A stretch of DNA of 10,030 nucleotides from a bacterium (GTDB lineage Bacteria; Patescibacteriota; Minisyncoccia; Phycocordibacterales; Phycocordibacteraceae): assembly GCA_021782685.1 (NCBI GenBank), contig JAJXUQ010000014.1, positions 1 through 10,030 on the forward strand, given 5' to 3'. The notes beneath the pieces were generated by a model. The model ran no database searches, was not told the origin of the DNA, and saw nothing but the letters and a program-made list of their open reading frames with translations. Both the position numbers and the translations under genes were made by a program. Of this stretch, positions 1 through 5,798 are shown piece by piece (positions within the stretch are counted from its first letter, which is position 1; every line of letters starts with the position of its first letter).

Positions 1-1
1 G

Positions 2-862
2 CTGGCGACAAAGGGCGCGGTCGCGCCGCACCTCCTTTCGATGACCGCGACGCCTATCCCGCGTACGCTCGCGCTCACCATCTATGGCGACCTCGATCTC
101 ACGCTCCTCGACGAGATGCCGGCGGGAAGGAAGCCGATAATCACCGAGGTGCTCGGCCCGGAGAAACGCGAGGACGCGTACGCGCGCGTACGCGAAGAAC
201 TCGCTCTCGGCCGCCAGGCGTACGTCATCTGTCCGCGCATCGACGAGCCCGATCCGGCAAAAGAGCTTGCGCTCCAGGCAAAGTCGGTCAAAGCCGAAGC
301 GGCGCGCCTGCAGAAAAACGTATTCCCGGAAGCGACCATCGGCATCCTGCACAGCAAGATGCGCCCGGCAGAGAAAGAAGACGTGATGAAACGGTTCGAG
401 CGGGGCGCGGTCGACATCCTCGTCGCAACCTCGGTCGTCGAAGTCGGCGTGAACATCCCGAACGCGACGGTCATCCTTATCGAAGGCGCCGAGCGTTTCG
501 GGCTCGCGCAGCTGCATCAGCTGCGCGGGCGCGTGATCCGCTCCACCCACCAAGCCTATTGTTTCGCGTTGCCGGAATCTTTCGGACAGAATACGAAAGA
601 CCGGCTCAAGGCGTTCACGAGCGCCAAAAACGGCTTCGAGCTCGCCGAATACGACCTCGCGCTGCGCGGGGCGGGCGAGCTTGCGGGCGGCCGTCAGTGG
701 GGCATCTCCGACATCGCGATGGAGGCGCTGAAGAATCTCAAGCTTGTCGAGGCGGCGCGCACCGAGGCGGCGCGGCTCGTCGCCAAGGACCCGGACTTAC
801 AGGGTCACCCCGCCCTCGCGGCGCGTGCCCGCGCGGCCGACGAGGAGGTGCATTTGGAATAG
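2..862 (+). CDS. recG: ATP-dependent DNA helicase RecG, C-terminal part
   Basis: RecG remodels stalled replication forks and branched DNA. The reading frame is open from base 2, so the gene is cut by the left edge; 286 residues are visible, and the wedge domain and Walker A region are missing. Residues 13-22 carry the SMTATPIPRT helicase motif III, followed by YGDLDL. Motif V is seen around 142-154 (VATSVVEVGVNIP) and the QLHQLRGR motif VI around 170-180. The RecG-specific TRG-like region follows (about 221-234, RGAGELAGGRQWG). The protein ends at the normal place for RecG. Motif VI reads RVIR where the family normally has RVGR; Ile179 replaces a glycine that is almost always kept. No stop or frameshift is seen. 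The family assignment is secure from these motifs; the effect of the Gly-to-Ile change is unknown. Confidence 0.95.
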   Translation: MATKGAVAPHLLSMTATPIPRTLALTIYGDLDLTLLDEMPAGRKPIITEVLGPEKREDAYARVREELALGRQAYVICPRIDEPDPAKELALQAKSVKAEAARLQKNVFPEATIGILHSKMRPAEKEDVMKRFERGAVDILVATSVVEVGVNIPNATVILIEGAERFGLAQLHQLRGRVIRSTHQAYCFALPESFGQNTKDRLKAFTSAKNGFELAEYDLALRGAGELAGGRQWGISDIAMEALKNLKLVEAARTEAARLVAKDPDLQGHPALAARARAADEEVHLE

Positions 863-887
863 CGGTGCGTTACAGTACGAATCAGCA

Positions 888-960
888 CCGCCTCTAGCTC
901 AATGGTTAGAGCACAGAGCTTATACCTCTGCGGTTCCTGGTTCGAGTCCAGGGAGGCGGA
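888..960 (+). tRNA. tRNA-Ile with anticodon UAU
   Basis: A complete 73-base cloverleaf folds without mismatches. The acceptor stem is CCGCCTC/GAGGCGG, the D stem GCTC/GAGC, the anticodon stem CAGAG/CTCTG, and the T stem CCTGG/CCAGG with loop TTCGAGT. The anticodon loop is CTTATAC (919-925), so the anticodon at 921-923 is UAU, which reads the isoleucine codon AUA. The discriminator base is A960, and the next bases (CTA) show that CCA is not encoded. Known IleRS identity features that are present include A73, C4-G69, U12-A23 and A37; C29-G41 and A38 are absent. It lies 25 bases after recG, perhaps on the same transcript, and ends 14 bases before the tail of convergent ftsH. Confidence 0.93.
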
Positions 961-974
961 CTATTTGAGGAAAG

Positions 975-2942
975 TTACACCGTACCATCCGGAGCGGGTG
1001 CGATGAGGACGCCTTCTTCTGCGCGCTTCTTTGGCATGATGCCGTTCGCTATGAGAATCTTTTCGAAATCGCCGCGTTCGACGGTCTCCTTTTCGATGAG
1101 CTCCTTTGCGATGGCATCGAGCGCGCCGCGATGATCCCTGATAACGTTCTCCGCGCGGGTCTTCGCCTCCTCGATGAGGCGCGAAACTTCCGCGTCGATC
1201 TGCGCGGCGACCTGTTCGGAATACGGCTCGCGCCCGAGCTCGCGTTCACCGAAGGCGATGGGACCGAGCTTCTCGCTCATGCCGTAATGCGCGACCATGT
1301 TGCGCGCGAGCGCGGTGATGACCACGAGATCGTTGGAGGGTCCGGTCGTCACGTCGTCAAAGAGCATCTCTTCCGCGACGTAGCCGCCAAGCGTTGCGGC
1401 GATATCGTCGAGAAACTGTTTCCTGGACTGCATCTTCTTGTCCTCGAACGGGAGCTTCAGCGTGTAGCCGGCCGCCCGGCCGCGGCTGATGATCGAAATC
1501 TTATGCACCGGGTCGGCATTCGGGAGAACCGAAGAAACGAGCGCATGGCCGGCCTCGTGGTATGCCGTAAGCTCCTTTTCTTTTCTCGAAAGGAGATGGG
1601 ATTTGCGTTCGGGACCGAGCATCACCTTTTCTATGGAACGTATGAGATCGTACTGCGTAACCTCTTTTCGAGAGTCGCGCGCGGCGAGGATTGCTCCTTC
1701 GTTCATAAGCGAATACAATTCCGCGCCCGAGAAGCCGGGGGTACGTTCGGCGATGACCGCGAGGTCCACGTCCGGCCCGAAGGGCTTTTTGCGCGCGTGG
1801 ATCTTTAGGATCTCTTCGCGGTCTCTCCTGTCGGGAAGGTCGATTGTCACGCGCCGGTCGAAGCGCCCGGGACGCAGGAGCGCCGGATCGAGGACGTCGG
1901 GACGGTTCGTCGCGGCGATGACCACGACCTTCTCGGTCGGCTCGAAACCGTCCATTTCGACAAGGATCTGATTCAGCGTCTGTTCGCGCTCGTCGTTCCC
2001 CCCGCCTACGCCTGTGCCGCGCACGCGCCCGACCGCATCGATCTCGTCGACAAAGATGATCGCCGGAGCGGCTTTCTTCGCCATCTGGAAGAGGTCGCGG
2101 ACTCGCGAGGCGCCCACCCCGACAAACATCTCGACGAACTCAGAACCAGAAATCGAGAAGAACGGCACGCCGGCCTCCCCGGCGACGGCGCGCGCAAGCA
2201 GCGTCTTGCCCGTGCCGGGCGCGCCCATGAGAATGATGCCTTTCGGGATGCGGGCACCGATATCGAGAAACTTCTTCGGGTTCTTGAGAAAATCGACTAT
2301 CTCGAGAAGCTCCTCTTTCGCCTCGCGCGCGCCCGCAACGTCCGCGAAGGTGACCCGCTGCGTAGAGTCGGCGGGATCGATGATGCGCGCTTTCGATTGC
2401 CCGAAGCTGAAGGCCTGCATTCCCGCTCCCCGCACCTGCCGCGAGAGGAACCAGAAAAAGAACGTGATGAAAAGAAGCGGCAGGATAATCGGCGCGAGCG
2501 TGAGGAACCAGAACTGGAATCCCGATTGTCCTTGTATCGTCATCGACACCTTTTCCAGTTCCGCAGGCGTCACGCCGTAGGTCGCGAGCGTCTCCGGAAG
2601 CCCGGCGGAAGGATCTTTGTGCGAGGTCTTCTGCGTGCCGTCCTCGTAGGTGAGGTCGAGCGTATCGCCGTTCACGATGATCGCTTTCACCTTCCCCGCG
2701 GCGACGTCGGCAGCGACCGTTGAAAGCGGTATCTCGTTCGATGGCTGTACGAGTCCCGATACGAGCGAGTACGCGCTCATGAGTATGAGGAATATGAGGA
2801 TCGTCGTTATGAGATTGCTGAAGAACGAAGGGCCGCCAGGACGCCAAAGCAGAGGGCTCCGCCCCTTGAGCGGCGTTGTGATCTTTTTCCTCTGCCGGCC
2901 AGTAGGAATATCCTTCGGTTTTTTTGGAGATGCGCTCGCCAT
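975..2942 (-). CDS. ftsH: ATP-dependent zinc metalloprotease FtsH
   Basis: FtsH is a membrane-anchored AAA+ protease that extracts and degrades membrane proteins and some tagged soluble proteins. The protein is 655 residues, the usual length. A basic cytoplasmic leader (1-38) precedes TM1 (about 40-62), a short extracytoplasmic domain and TM2 (about 144-167). The AAA+ domain has Walker A GAPGTGKT (240-247), Walker B IIFVDE (296-301) and the second region of homology with arginine fingers RPGRFDRR (357-364). The protease domain has the zinc site HEAGH (462-466) and the third ligand Asp538 in SNDL. The ATG at 2942 is chosen because the family sequence starts there and a -10 box sits just upstream; the frame stays open further upstream but would run antisense through the patatin gene. 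The leader before TM1 is longer than in E. coli FtsH, where TM1 begins almost at once. No Shine-Dalgarno is visible. Confidence 0.96.
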   Translation of the reverse strand: MASASPKKPKDIPTGRQRKKITTPLKGRSPLLWRPGGPSFFSNLITTILIFLILMSAYSLVSGLVQPSNEIPLSTVAADVAAGKVKAIIVNGDTLDLTYEDGTQKTSHKDPSAGLPETLATYGVTPAELEKVSMTIQGQSGFQFWFLTLAPIILPLLFITFFFWFLSRQVRGAGMQAFSFGQSKARIIDPADSTQRVTFADVAGAREAKEELLEIVDFLKNPKKFLDIGARIPKGIILMGAPGTGKTLLARAVAGEAGVPFFSISGSEFVEMFVGVGASRVRDLFQMAKKAAPAIIFVDEIDAVGRVRGTGVGGGNDEREQTLNQILVEMDGFEPTEKVVVIAATNRPDVLDPALLRPGRFDRRVTIDLPDRRDREEILKIHARKKPFGPDVDLAVIAERTPGFSGAELYSLMNEGAILAARDSRKEVTQYDLIRSIEKVMLGPERKSHLLSRKEKELTAYHEAGHALVSSVLPNADPVHKISIISRGRAAGYTLKLPFEDKKMQSRKQFLDDIAATLGGYVAEEMLFDDVTTGPSNDLVVITALARNMVAHYGMSEKLGPIAFGERELGREPYSEQVAAQIDAEVSRLIEEAKTRAENVIRDHRGALDAIAKELIEKETVERGDFEKILIANGIMPKKRAEEGVLIAPAPDGTV

Positions 2943-2949
2943 GAAAGGT

Positions 2950-2957
2950 ACTATACT
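2950..2957. promoter_or_regulatory. Overlapping divergent -10 elements for ftsH and the patatin gene
   Basis: TATACT (2952-2957, plus strand) ends 6 bases before the patatin ATG, and TATAGT (2955-2950, minus strand) ends 7 bases before the ftsH ATG. The two boxes overlap by four base pairs. Transcription from either would begin at or within a base or two of the start codon, predicting leaderless mRNAs. No convincing -35 was found on either side. This is inferred from spacing alone. Confidence 0.55.
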
Positions 2958-2963
2958 CTGCAC

Positions 2964-3791
2964 ATGAAGGAAGAGAAAGTCGCGCTCATCACGTCCGGCG
3001 GCGGCATGAAGTGCGCCTATGCCGCAGGCGCGCTCGTCGCGCTCGCTAAAGAGCTTGGTATCAAAGAACCCGATATCTTCATAAGCGCCTCGGGCTCGGT
3101 CGGCGCGATGTTCTACTATCTTGCCGGCCAGTACGCCGATATAGAAAAAGTGTGGTTGCATTATCTCCCCGCATCCGAGATCGTACGCACGTTCCCGCCC
3201 AAGCTTCGGCTTGATTACGTCGTCGATACCATCCTGCGGCGAGAGCTGCCGCTCGATGAGAGCGTGCTTGCGGCGACGCCGACGCGCTGGTTCGTCCCCG
3301 TCACCGACCTTGATACCGGCCGCACGCAGTACGTCAGCAACGGGACATGGTTCGACCCGTATGAAGTGATGCGGGCGGCAAAAGCGATTCCGTTCCTGTA
3401 CGGCGGCGCGGTACGTCTTGGCGGCCATTCCTACATCGACGGCGACGTAAACGTAAACATGGTGGAGCTCATCCGGAAGGCGCGACGGGAAGGCGCGACG
3501 AAAATCCTCGTCATCACTAATACCATCAAGCTTACCGGCGCGATGAAGTGGTTTATCAGGATTTCCGCGCTTCTCGCTCGCCCGATGGTCCGGCAGCTTG
3601 TGCTGCACGACATGCGCCGCGCCGAATGGGACCACCTTCCTTCCGACGTCGAGCTGCTTGTCGTCGGCCCTTCTTATCCGCTTCCGGTCGGCACCTTTAC
3701 TCGCGTACGAAGGAAAGTGGCGGAAGCATACCAGATGGGCAAGGACGATATCCTCGCTAAGCGCGAAGATGTCGAAAAACTCTTCTCATGA
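2964..3791 (+). CDS. Patatin-like phospholipase family protein
   Basis: This is a 275-residue patatin-family acyl hydrolase, probably acting on membrane lipids; the substrate cannot be told. The oxyanion-hole loop is SGGGMK (11-16). The nucleophile elbow is SGSVG (43-47), with Ser45 as the likely nucleophile; the first position is Ser instead of the usual Gly of GxSxG. The catalytic Asp sits in the DGD motif at 159-161. The Ser-Asp dyad therefore appears complete. There is no signal peptide, so it is likely cytoplasmic or loosely membrane-associated. The ATG at 2964 is supported by a -10 box 6 bases upstream and by the glycine-rich motif starting near residue 11; no Shine-Dalgarno is present. 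Its stop overlaps the smpB start in an ATGA, suggesting co-transcription and coupled translation with smpB. Confidence 0.88.
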   Translation: MKEEKVALITSGGGMKCAYAAGALVALAKELGIKEPDIFISASGSVGAMFYYLAGQYADIEKVWLHYLPASEIVRTFPPKLRLDYVVDTILRRELPLDESVLAATPTRWFVPVTDLDTGRTQYVSNGTWFDPYEVMRAAKAIPFLYGGAVRLGGHSYIDGDVNVNMVELIRKARREGATKILVITNTIKLTGAMKWFIRISALLARPMVRQLVLHDMRRAEWDHLPSDVELLVVGPSYPLPVGTFTRVRRKVAEAYQMGKDDILAKREDVEKLFS

Positions 3792-4240
3792 CCCTTATCG
3801 AAAACAAGAAATTCTCCTTGAAATATACGCCGCTTGAGAGTTTTGCGGCAGGCATCGAACTGTCCGGCCAGGAAGTGAAAGCCCTGCGAAACCGGCTCGG
3901 CTCTCTCGAGGGCGCACGGGTGGTAGTGCGCGGCGGCGAGGCGTTTCTCACCGGCATGACTATCCCGCCGTACCAGACGGCAAACGCGCGGAAGGGCTAT
4001 GATCCGGAAAGGGCACGGCGGCTCCTGCTCACGAAAAAAGAGCTGGCCGAGCTCGCTGCTGCCGAATCGAAGAAAGGGTTGACAATTATCCCGATTGAGG
4101 TATATACTGCGCGCAATCTTGTGAAGGCGCGCGTCGCTATTGTCCGCGGCAAAGGCAAGGCCGATCGCCGCGAAGACCTGAAGCGGCGCACGGCCGAGCG
4201 CGAAGCGGAACGCGTCCTGAAAACCGCTCGTCCGGCGTGA
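3788..4240 (+). CDS. smpB: SsrA-binding protein SmpB
   Basis: SmpB binds the tRNA-like domain of tmRNA and brings it to stalled ribosomes for trans-translation. The 150-residue length is normal. Visible family motifs are ENKKFSLKY near the start, AGIELSGQEVKALR (21-34), the PPYQ segment (60-63), the RRLLLTKKE segment (77-85) and the GKGKADRRED tail motif (121-130), followed by a basic helix that enters the ribosomal A-site channel. The start codon overlaps the stop of the patatin gene (ATGA, 3788-3791), and no Shine-Dalgarno is seen, so translation is probably coupled. ssrA, its RNA partner, begins 39 bases after the stop, a common arrangement. Confidence 0.96.
   Translation: MTLIENKKFSLKYTPLESFAAGIELSGQEVKALRNRLGSLEGARVVVRGGEAFLTGMTIPPYQTANARKGYDPERARRLLLTKKELAELAAAESKKGLTIIPIEVYTARNLVKARVAIVRGKGKADRREDLKRRTAEREAERVLKTARPA
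4079..4108 (+). promoter_or_regulatory. Possible internal promoter within smpB
   Basis: TTGACA (4079-4084) is followed after 18 bases by TATACT (4103-4108), a close match to a sigma-70 promoter lying inside smpB. It could drive a longer ssrA precursor. The same bases encode conserved SmpB residues (GLTI and VYT), so the match may be accidental. ssrA also has a -10 box directly at its 5' end. Confidence 0.3.
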
Positions 4241-4261
4241 TCGCTCGCAGAAAGCACGGGA

Positions 4262-4270
4262 TGCTATCCT
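4262..4270 (+). promoter_or_regulatory. Extended -10 promoter element of ssrA
   Basis: TGCTATCCT (TGn plus TATCCT) ends 9 bases before the predicted mature 5' end of tmRNA at 4280, which fits a start site at or just before that end. No good -35 is seen, consistent with an extended -10 promoter. The same TATCCT hexamer precedes mpg. Confidence 0.5.
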
Positions 4271-4279
4271 GTATTTTCT

Positions 4280-4686
4280 GGGGGTGACCGGCTTTGACGG
4301 TCTGTACCTTGAGAGACGTGCGACGCAGTGCACGCTCGTATGACACTCCAAATCCAACGAGCAACCAAACTTGCCAAGAACACTCTTGCAAGCGTGAAGT
4401 CTCCATACTTCGGTATGAAGGATTTCGCGTTCGCGTACGCAACGGCCTAACGGCCCCTCGCCTACGCGACATCCCGCCTCCCGGGATTCTGCAGCCGGAG
4501 GCCGGGGTGGAATCATCTGCAGAATCGATGCCCCCGCTCCCGAAGGGCGCATCTAAACAAGGGATCGGGCAGGAATGGTTTCGTCTGCGTTCCTCGCATC
4601 CTGCCGTAGACACTAACGCTGACTACGCGTCGTAGATTCGCTTTCTTGGCCGGATTCGGACCGGGGTTCGATTCCCCGCACCTCCA
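4280..4686 (+). ncRNA. ssrA: Transfer-messenger RNA (tmRNA)
   Basis: This is a one-piece tmRNA of about 407 bases. The 5' end GGGGGTG (4280-4286) pairs with CACCTCC (4679-4685), and A4686 is the discriminator. The conserved GGCTTTGACGG follows the 5' strand, and the 3' end carries GGACCGGGGTTCGATTCCCCG, the T arm. CCA is not encoded. The tag reading frame ends at TAA 4448-4450, which sits in the loop of a GGCC-taac-GGCC hairpin, as expected for helix 5. Further downstream, GATTCTGCAG (4485-4494) pairs perfectly with CTGCAGAATC (4517-4526), marking a pseudoknot-region helix. It lies just after smpB, its protein partner. Both ends are set by pairing, so they could be off by a base. Confidence 0.95.
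4361..4450 (+). other. tmRNA proteolysis-tag reading frame
   Basis: Read back from the TAA at 4448, the frame is open. GCA at 4361 is one candidate resume codon and would give a 29-residue tag; GCC at 4373 would give 25 residues (starting AKNTLASVKS). The tag ends in FAFAYATA. This is longer than the 8-15 residues of many bacteria, and the end is ATA, not the LAA used by E. coli ClpXP. The resume codon cannot be fixed from sequence alone. Confidence 0.65.
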
Positions 4687-4703
4687 CATTCGCAGGAAGA
4701 ATA

Positions 4704-4763
4704 CTTGTTTCGGACGAGGAACCGATTGTCGACGTTCCAGCGATTGACGTTGCCGACCGAGAC
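4704..4763 (-). repeat. Template-repeat-like segment (candidate DGR TR)
   Basis: Read on the minus strand in the frame of the neighbouring gene, this gives VSVGNVNRWNVDNRFLVRNK, rich in AAC/AAT codons. Its first 24 bases (4763-4740) match 5152-5129 of the gene; its last 36 (4739-4704) match 5077-5042. By hand count, 8 of 14 adenines here are replaced in the gene (by T, G), while only 1 of the 46 other bases differs (a T-to-C change at 4721). Adenine-specific change is the mark of the template of a diversity-generating retroelement, whose template typically carries AAY codons. It lies downstream of the target gene on the same strand, as templates often do. The gene has 51 extra bases between the two blocks, so this copy may be shortened. 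A decayed gene duplicate is the main alternative. Confidence 0.6.
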
Positions 4764-4954
4764 GCATCGTGCACCGCACCATCCGTAACGCAAGCGTTGT
4801 CGCCACTGCCCATCGAGTACTCTCCGGACTGTATCTGATCTGGGGCCGTTAGCCCTCCAGTGCGATGCACCAACTTGTTTTCTTTTTCAGGGATTACACC
4901 CGGAACCTCGCCACCGCAAGCCGTTCGCCTGCGATGCCAGCGTGTTCATGCAAA

Positions 4955-4960
4955 AGTATA
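4955..4960 (-). promoter_or_regulatory. Possible -10 box upstream of the template-like segment
   Basis: TATACT on the minus strand lies at the foot of the inverted repeat and points towards the template-like segment about 190 bases away. It could start a template RNA after the hairpin. An ATG follows 5 bases later but opens only a 20-codon frame. No -35 is evident; the support is weak. Confidence 0.2.
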
Positions 4961-4992
4961 CCCCTTCCTCGCGCGGCGCGAGAAAGGGGTAT
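4958..4992 (-). terminator. Strong hairpin, probable terminator of the hypothetical gene
   Basis: Two 17-base arms (4958-4974 and 4976-4992) are complementary except for one mismatch, with a single central base between them, so in practice it folds with a loop of 3-5 bases. It starts 31 bases past the stop of the hypothetical gene. On the minus strand it is followed by ACTTTTGC, a short T tract, so it may act as an intrinsic terminator. Some DGR targets have a hairpin just after the variable repeat; this one is about 50 bases away. Confidence 0.5.
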
Positions 4993-5023
4993 GGAGTAGA
5001 CGCCCGAATATAGGGACCAAGGG

Positions 5024-5698
5024 TCAGAGTCTCGAAGCGTCCAAGTTACGGACGAGGAGCCGATAGTCGACGTACCAGCGATCGTCGCGGCCGAGCCGGA
5101 AGACGTCGGCGACCCAACCGCGGTCAACGCGACAGACGTAGCCGACCGAGACGGGATTCTCCGGATCGCCTGTTTCGACGAAGAAAAAGTTCCCATAGCC
5201 GTCGGTACGCATGCCGGTATCCTCGCCACGTTCCGTGCGAACCTTCAGGTCCTCGATTTGCGGCAGGGTAACGGTATAGCCACAGGCAATGAGCGAGCGG
5301 CCGAGCACTGCGATGTCCGAAGTCTGTCCGACGCCCGGCAGGGCACGCGCAGCTTCCACAAACAGCCAGTCCTTGCCCATCGCGCATGCCGAGACGGTAC
5401 ACGAGTCCGCGTCGGGCTGGCTTTTGCCGAGCCAGCGATCGAAATCGTCGCTACGATAGTACCAGTCGTCGGTAAAGCACTTGGCGGTCTTCTTGCCTTT
5501 CACGGCGTCGAGATGGGTAGTCGCGACGATCGAGATGAATGAGACTTCCGGCGGCACAAGGCCAGCAAGGAATTTCTTCATGGCGGACGGATTATCCATC
5601 CAGCCCTGCATAATCTCGTCGGTGAGGCCCGCAGGCATGTTCTGAATCACAAACCCCGCAAACGCGGCGGTTCTTTTGTCGTAGGTCTTCGCACTCAT
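5024..5698 (-). CDS. Hypothetical protein with a DGR-like variable C-terminus
   Basis: The 224-residue product is of unknown function. The ATG at 5698 is chosen because AAAGGAG (5707-5713) precedes it by 8 bases; this is the one clear Shine-Dalgarno in the window. No signal peptide or membrane segment is visible. Residues 1-50 are predicted helical and mixed. The body (about 55-165) contains FDRWLGKSQP and a segment near 123-152 (VGQTSDIAVLGRSLIACGYT). The end (170-218) is rich in W, Y, V, R and D and finishes RWYVDYRLLVRN. From memory this layout, with a W-x-x-x-Y-R-x-x-x-R-N tail, resembles a multi-copy hypothetical family of Parcubacteria; no search was possible. The tail overlaps the variable-repeat candidate (residues 183-219). 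If it is a DGR target it would be expected to have a C-type-lectin-like ligand-binding end, but I cannot confirm that fold. It appears monocistronic, with its own promoter and terminator. Confidence 0.8.
   Translation of the reverse strand: MSAKTYDKRTAAFAGFVIQNMPAGLTDEIMQGWMDNPSAMKKFLAGLVPPEVSFISIVATTHLDAVKGKKTAKCFTDDWYYRSDDFDRWLGKSQPDADSCTVSACAMGKDWLFVEAARALPGVGQTSDIAVLGRSLIACGYTVTLPQIEDLKVRTERGEDTGMRTDGYGNFFFVETGDPENPVSVGYVCRVDRGWVADVFRLGRDDRWYVDYRLLVRNLDASRL
5042..5152 (-). repeat. Variable-repeat-like segment (candidate DGR VR)
   Basis: This is the 3' end of the hypothetical gene, encoding residues 183-219. Two blocks match the downstream template-like segment. In block one (5152-5129), AAC is changed to TAC and AAT to TGT. 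In block two (5077-5042), AAC is changed to TAC, AAT to TAT, CGA to CGT and AAG to TTG. The 51 bases between the blocks (5128-5078) have no partner, but their end resembles the template's first block again (CTCGGC then GATCGC versus GTCGGC then AATCGC). That suggests the template lost 51 bases by recombination between two similar stretches. The position at the 3' end of a gene and the adenine bias fit a variable repeat. Confidence 0.6.
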
Positions 5699-5706
5699 AT
5701 GCGCTT

Positions 5707-5713
5707 CTCCTTT
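5707..5713 (-). promoter_or_regulatory. Ribosome binding site of the hypothetical gene
   Basis: AAAGGAG on the minus strand stands 8 bases before the ATG at 5698 and decides the start over an in-frame upstream ATG at 5800, which would overlap the promoter region. Confidence 0.8.
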
Positions 5714-5776
5714 GGGACGATTTACCAAAACCGGGTGGTTATGGTAGAAACTCCTCTCTCCATGTGGATTCAAGGT

Positions 5777-5798
5777 GCTTCTAACAGTCATTAGAAGC
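5777..5798. promoter_or_regulatory. Inverted repeat overlapping the promoter; operator candidate
   Basis: GCTTCTAA (5777-5784) and TTAGAAGC (5791-5798) form a perfect 8-base inverted repeat with a 6-base spacer. One arm contains most of the -10 box of the hypothetical gene, and the other falls at its likely start site. This placement suits a repressor site, or a hairpin at the 5' end of the mRNA. Confidence 0.45.

Larger units (their letters stand above)
4687..5023. other. Gene-poor interval holding a template-repeat-like segment and a hairpin
   Basis: No credible gene was found in these 337 bases. The stretch contains a copy of the 3' end of the neighbouring hypothetical gene (4704-4763) and a long inverted repeat (4958-4992), each listed separately. 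No clear terminator for tmRNA was found directly after 4686. Short reading frames on the minus strand run through into antisense tmRNA and are not supported. Confidence 0.6.

Noticed and set aside
865..887. TACAGT at 871-876 as a promoter for the tRNA
   Set aside because: There is no matching -35 and the tRNA can be carried on the recG transcript; too weak to list.
975..3635. FtsH reading frame extended to 886 residues
   Set aside because: The part upstream of 2942 lies antisense to the patatin gene and has no FtsH similarity; the family start and a -10 box fit the ATG at 2942.
4294..4635. 113-residue plus-strand frame inside tmRNA
   Set aside because: It is not in the tag frame and lies wholly within the structured tmRNA.
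4513..4873. Small minus-strand reading frames antisense to tmRNA, including one with RCGESNPGP
   Set aside because: That peptide is the familiar artefact of translating the antisense of a T arm; these frames overlap ssrA and the template-like segment, with no start signals.
4704..5080. Plus-strand peptide DEEPIVDVPAI shared by both repeat copies with only silent changes, suggesting a plus-strand gene
   Set aside because: The silent pattern arises because the changed adenines fall at first codon positions on the minus strand, which are third positions on the plus strand. The plus frame has no start codon and is blocked by TAG upstream.
4894..5229. 111-residue minus-strand frame overlapping the end of the hypothetical gene
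   Set aside because: It is out of frame with the gene that has the good ribosome binding site, and runs through the hairpin; low-complexity Ser/Thr composition is typical of a shadow frame.
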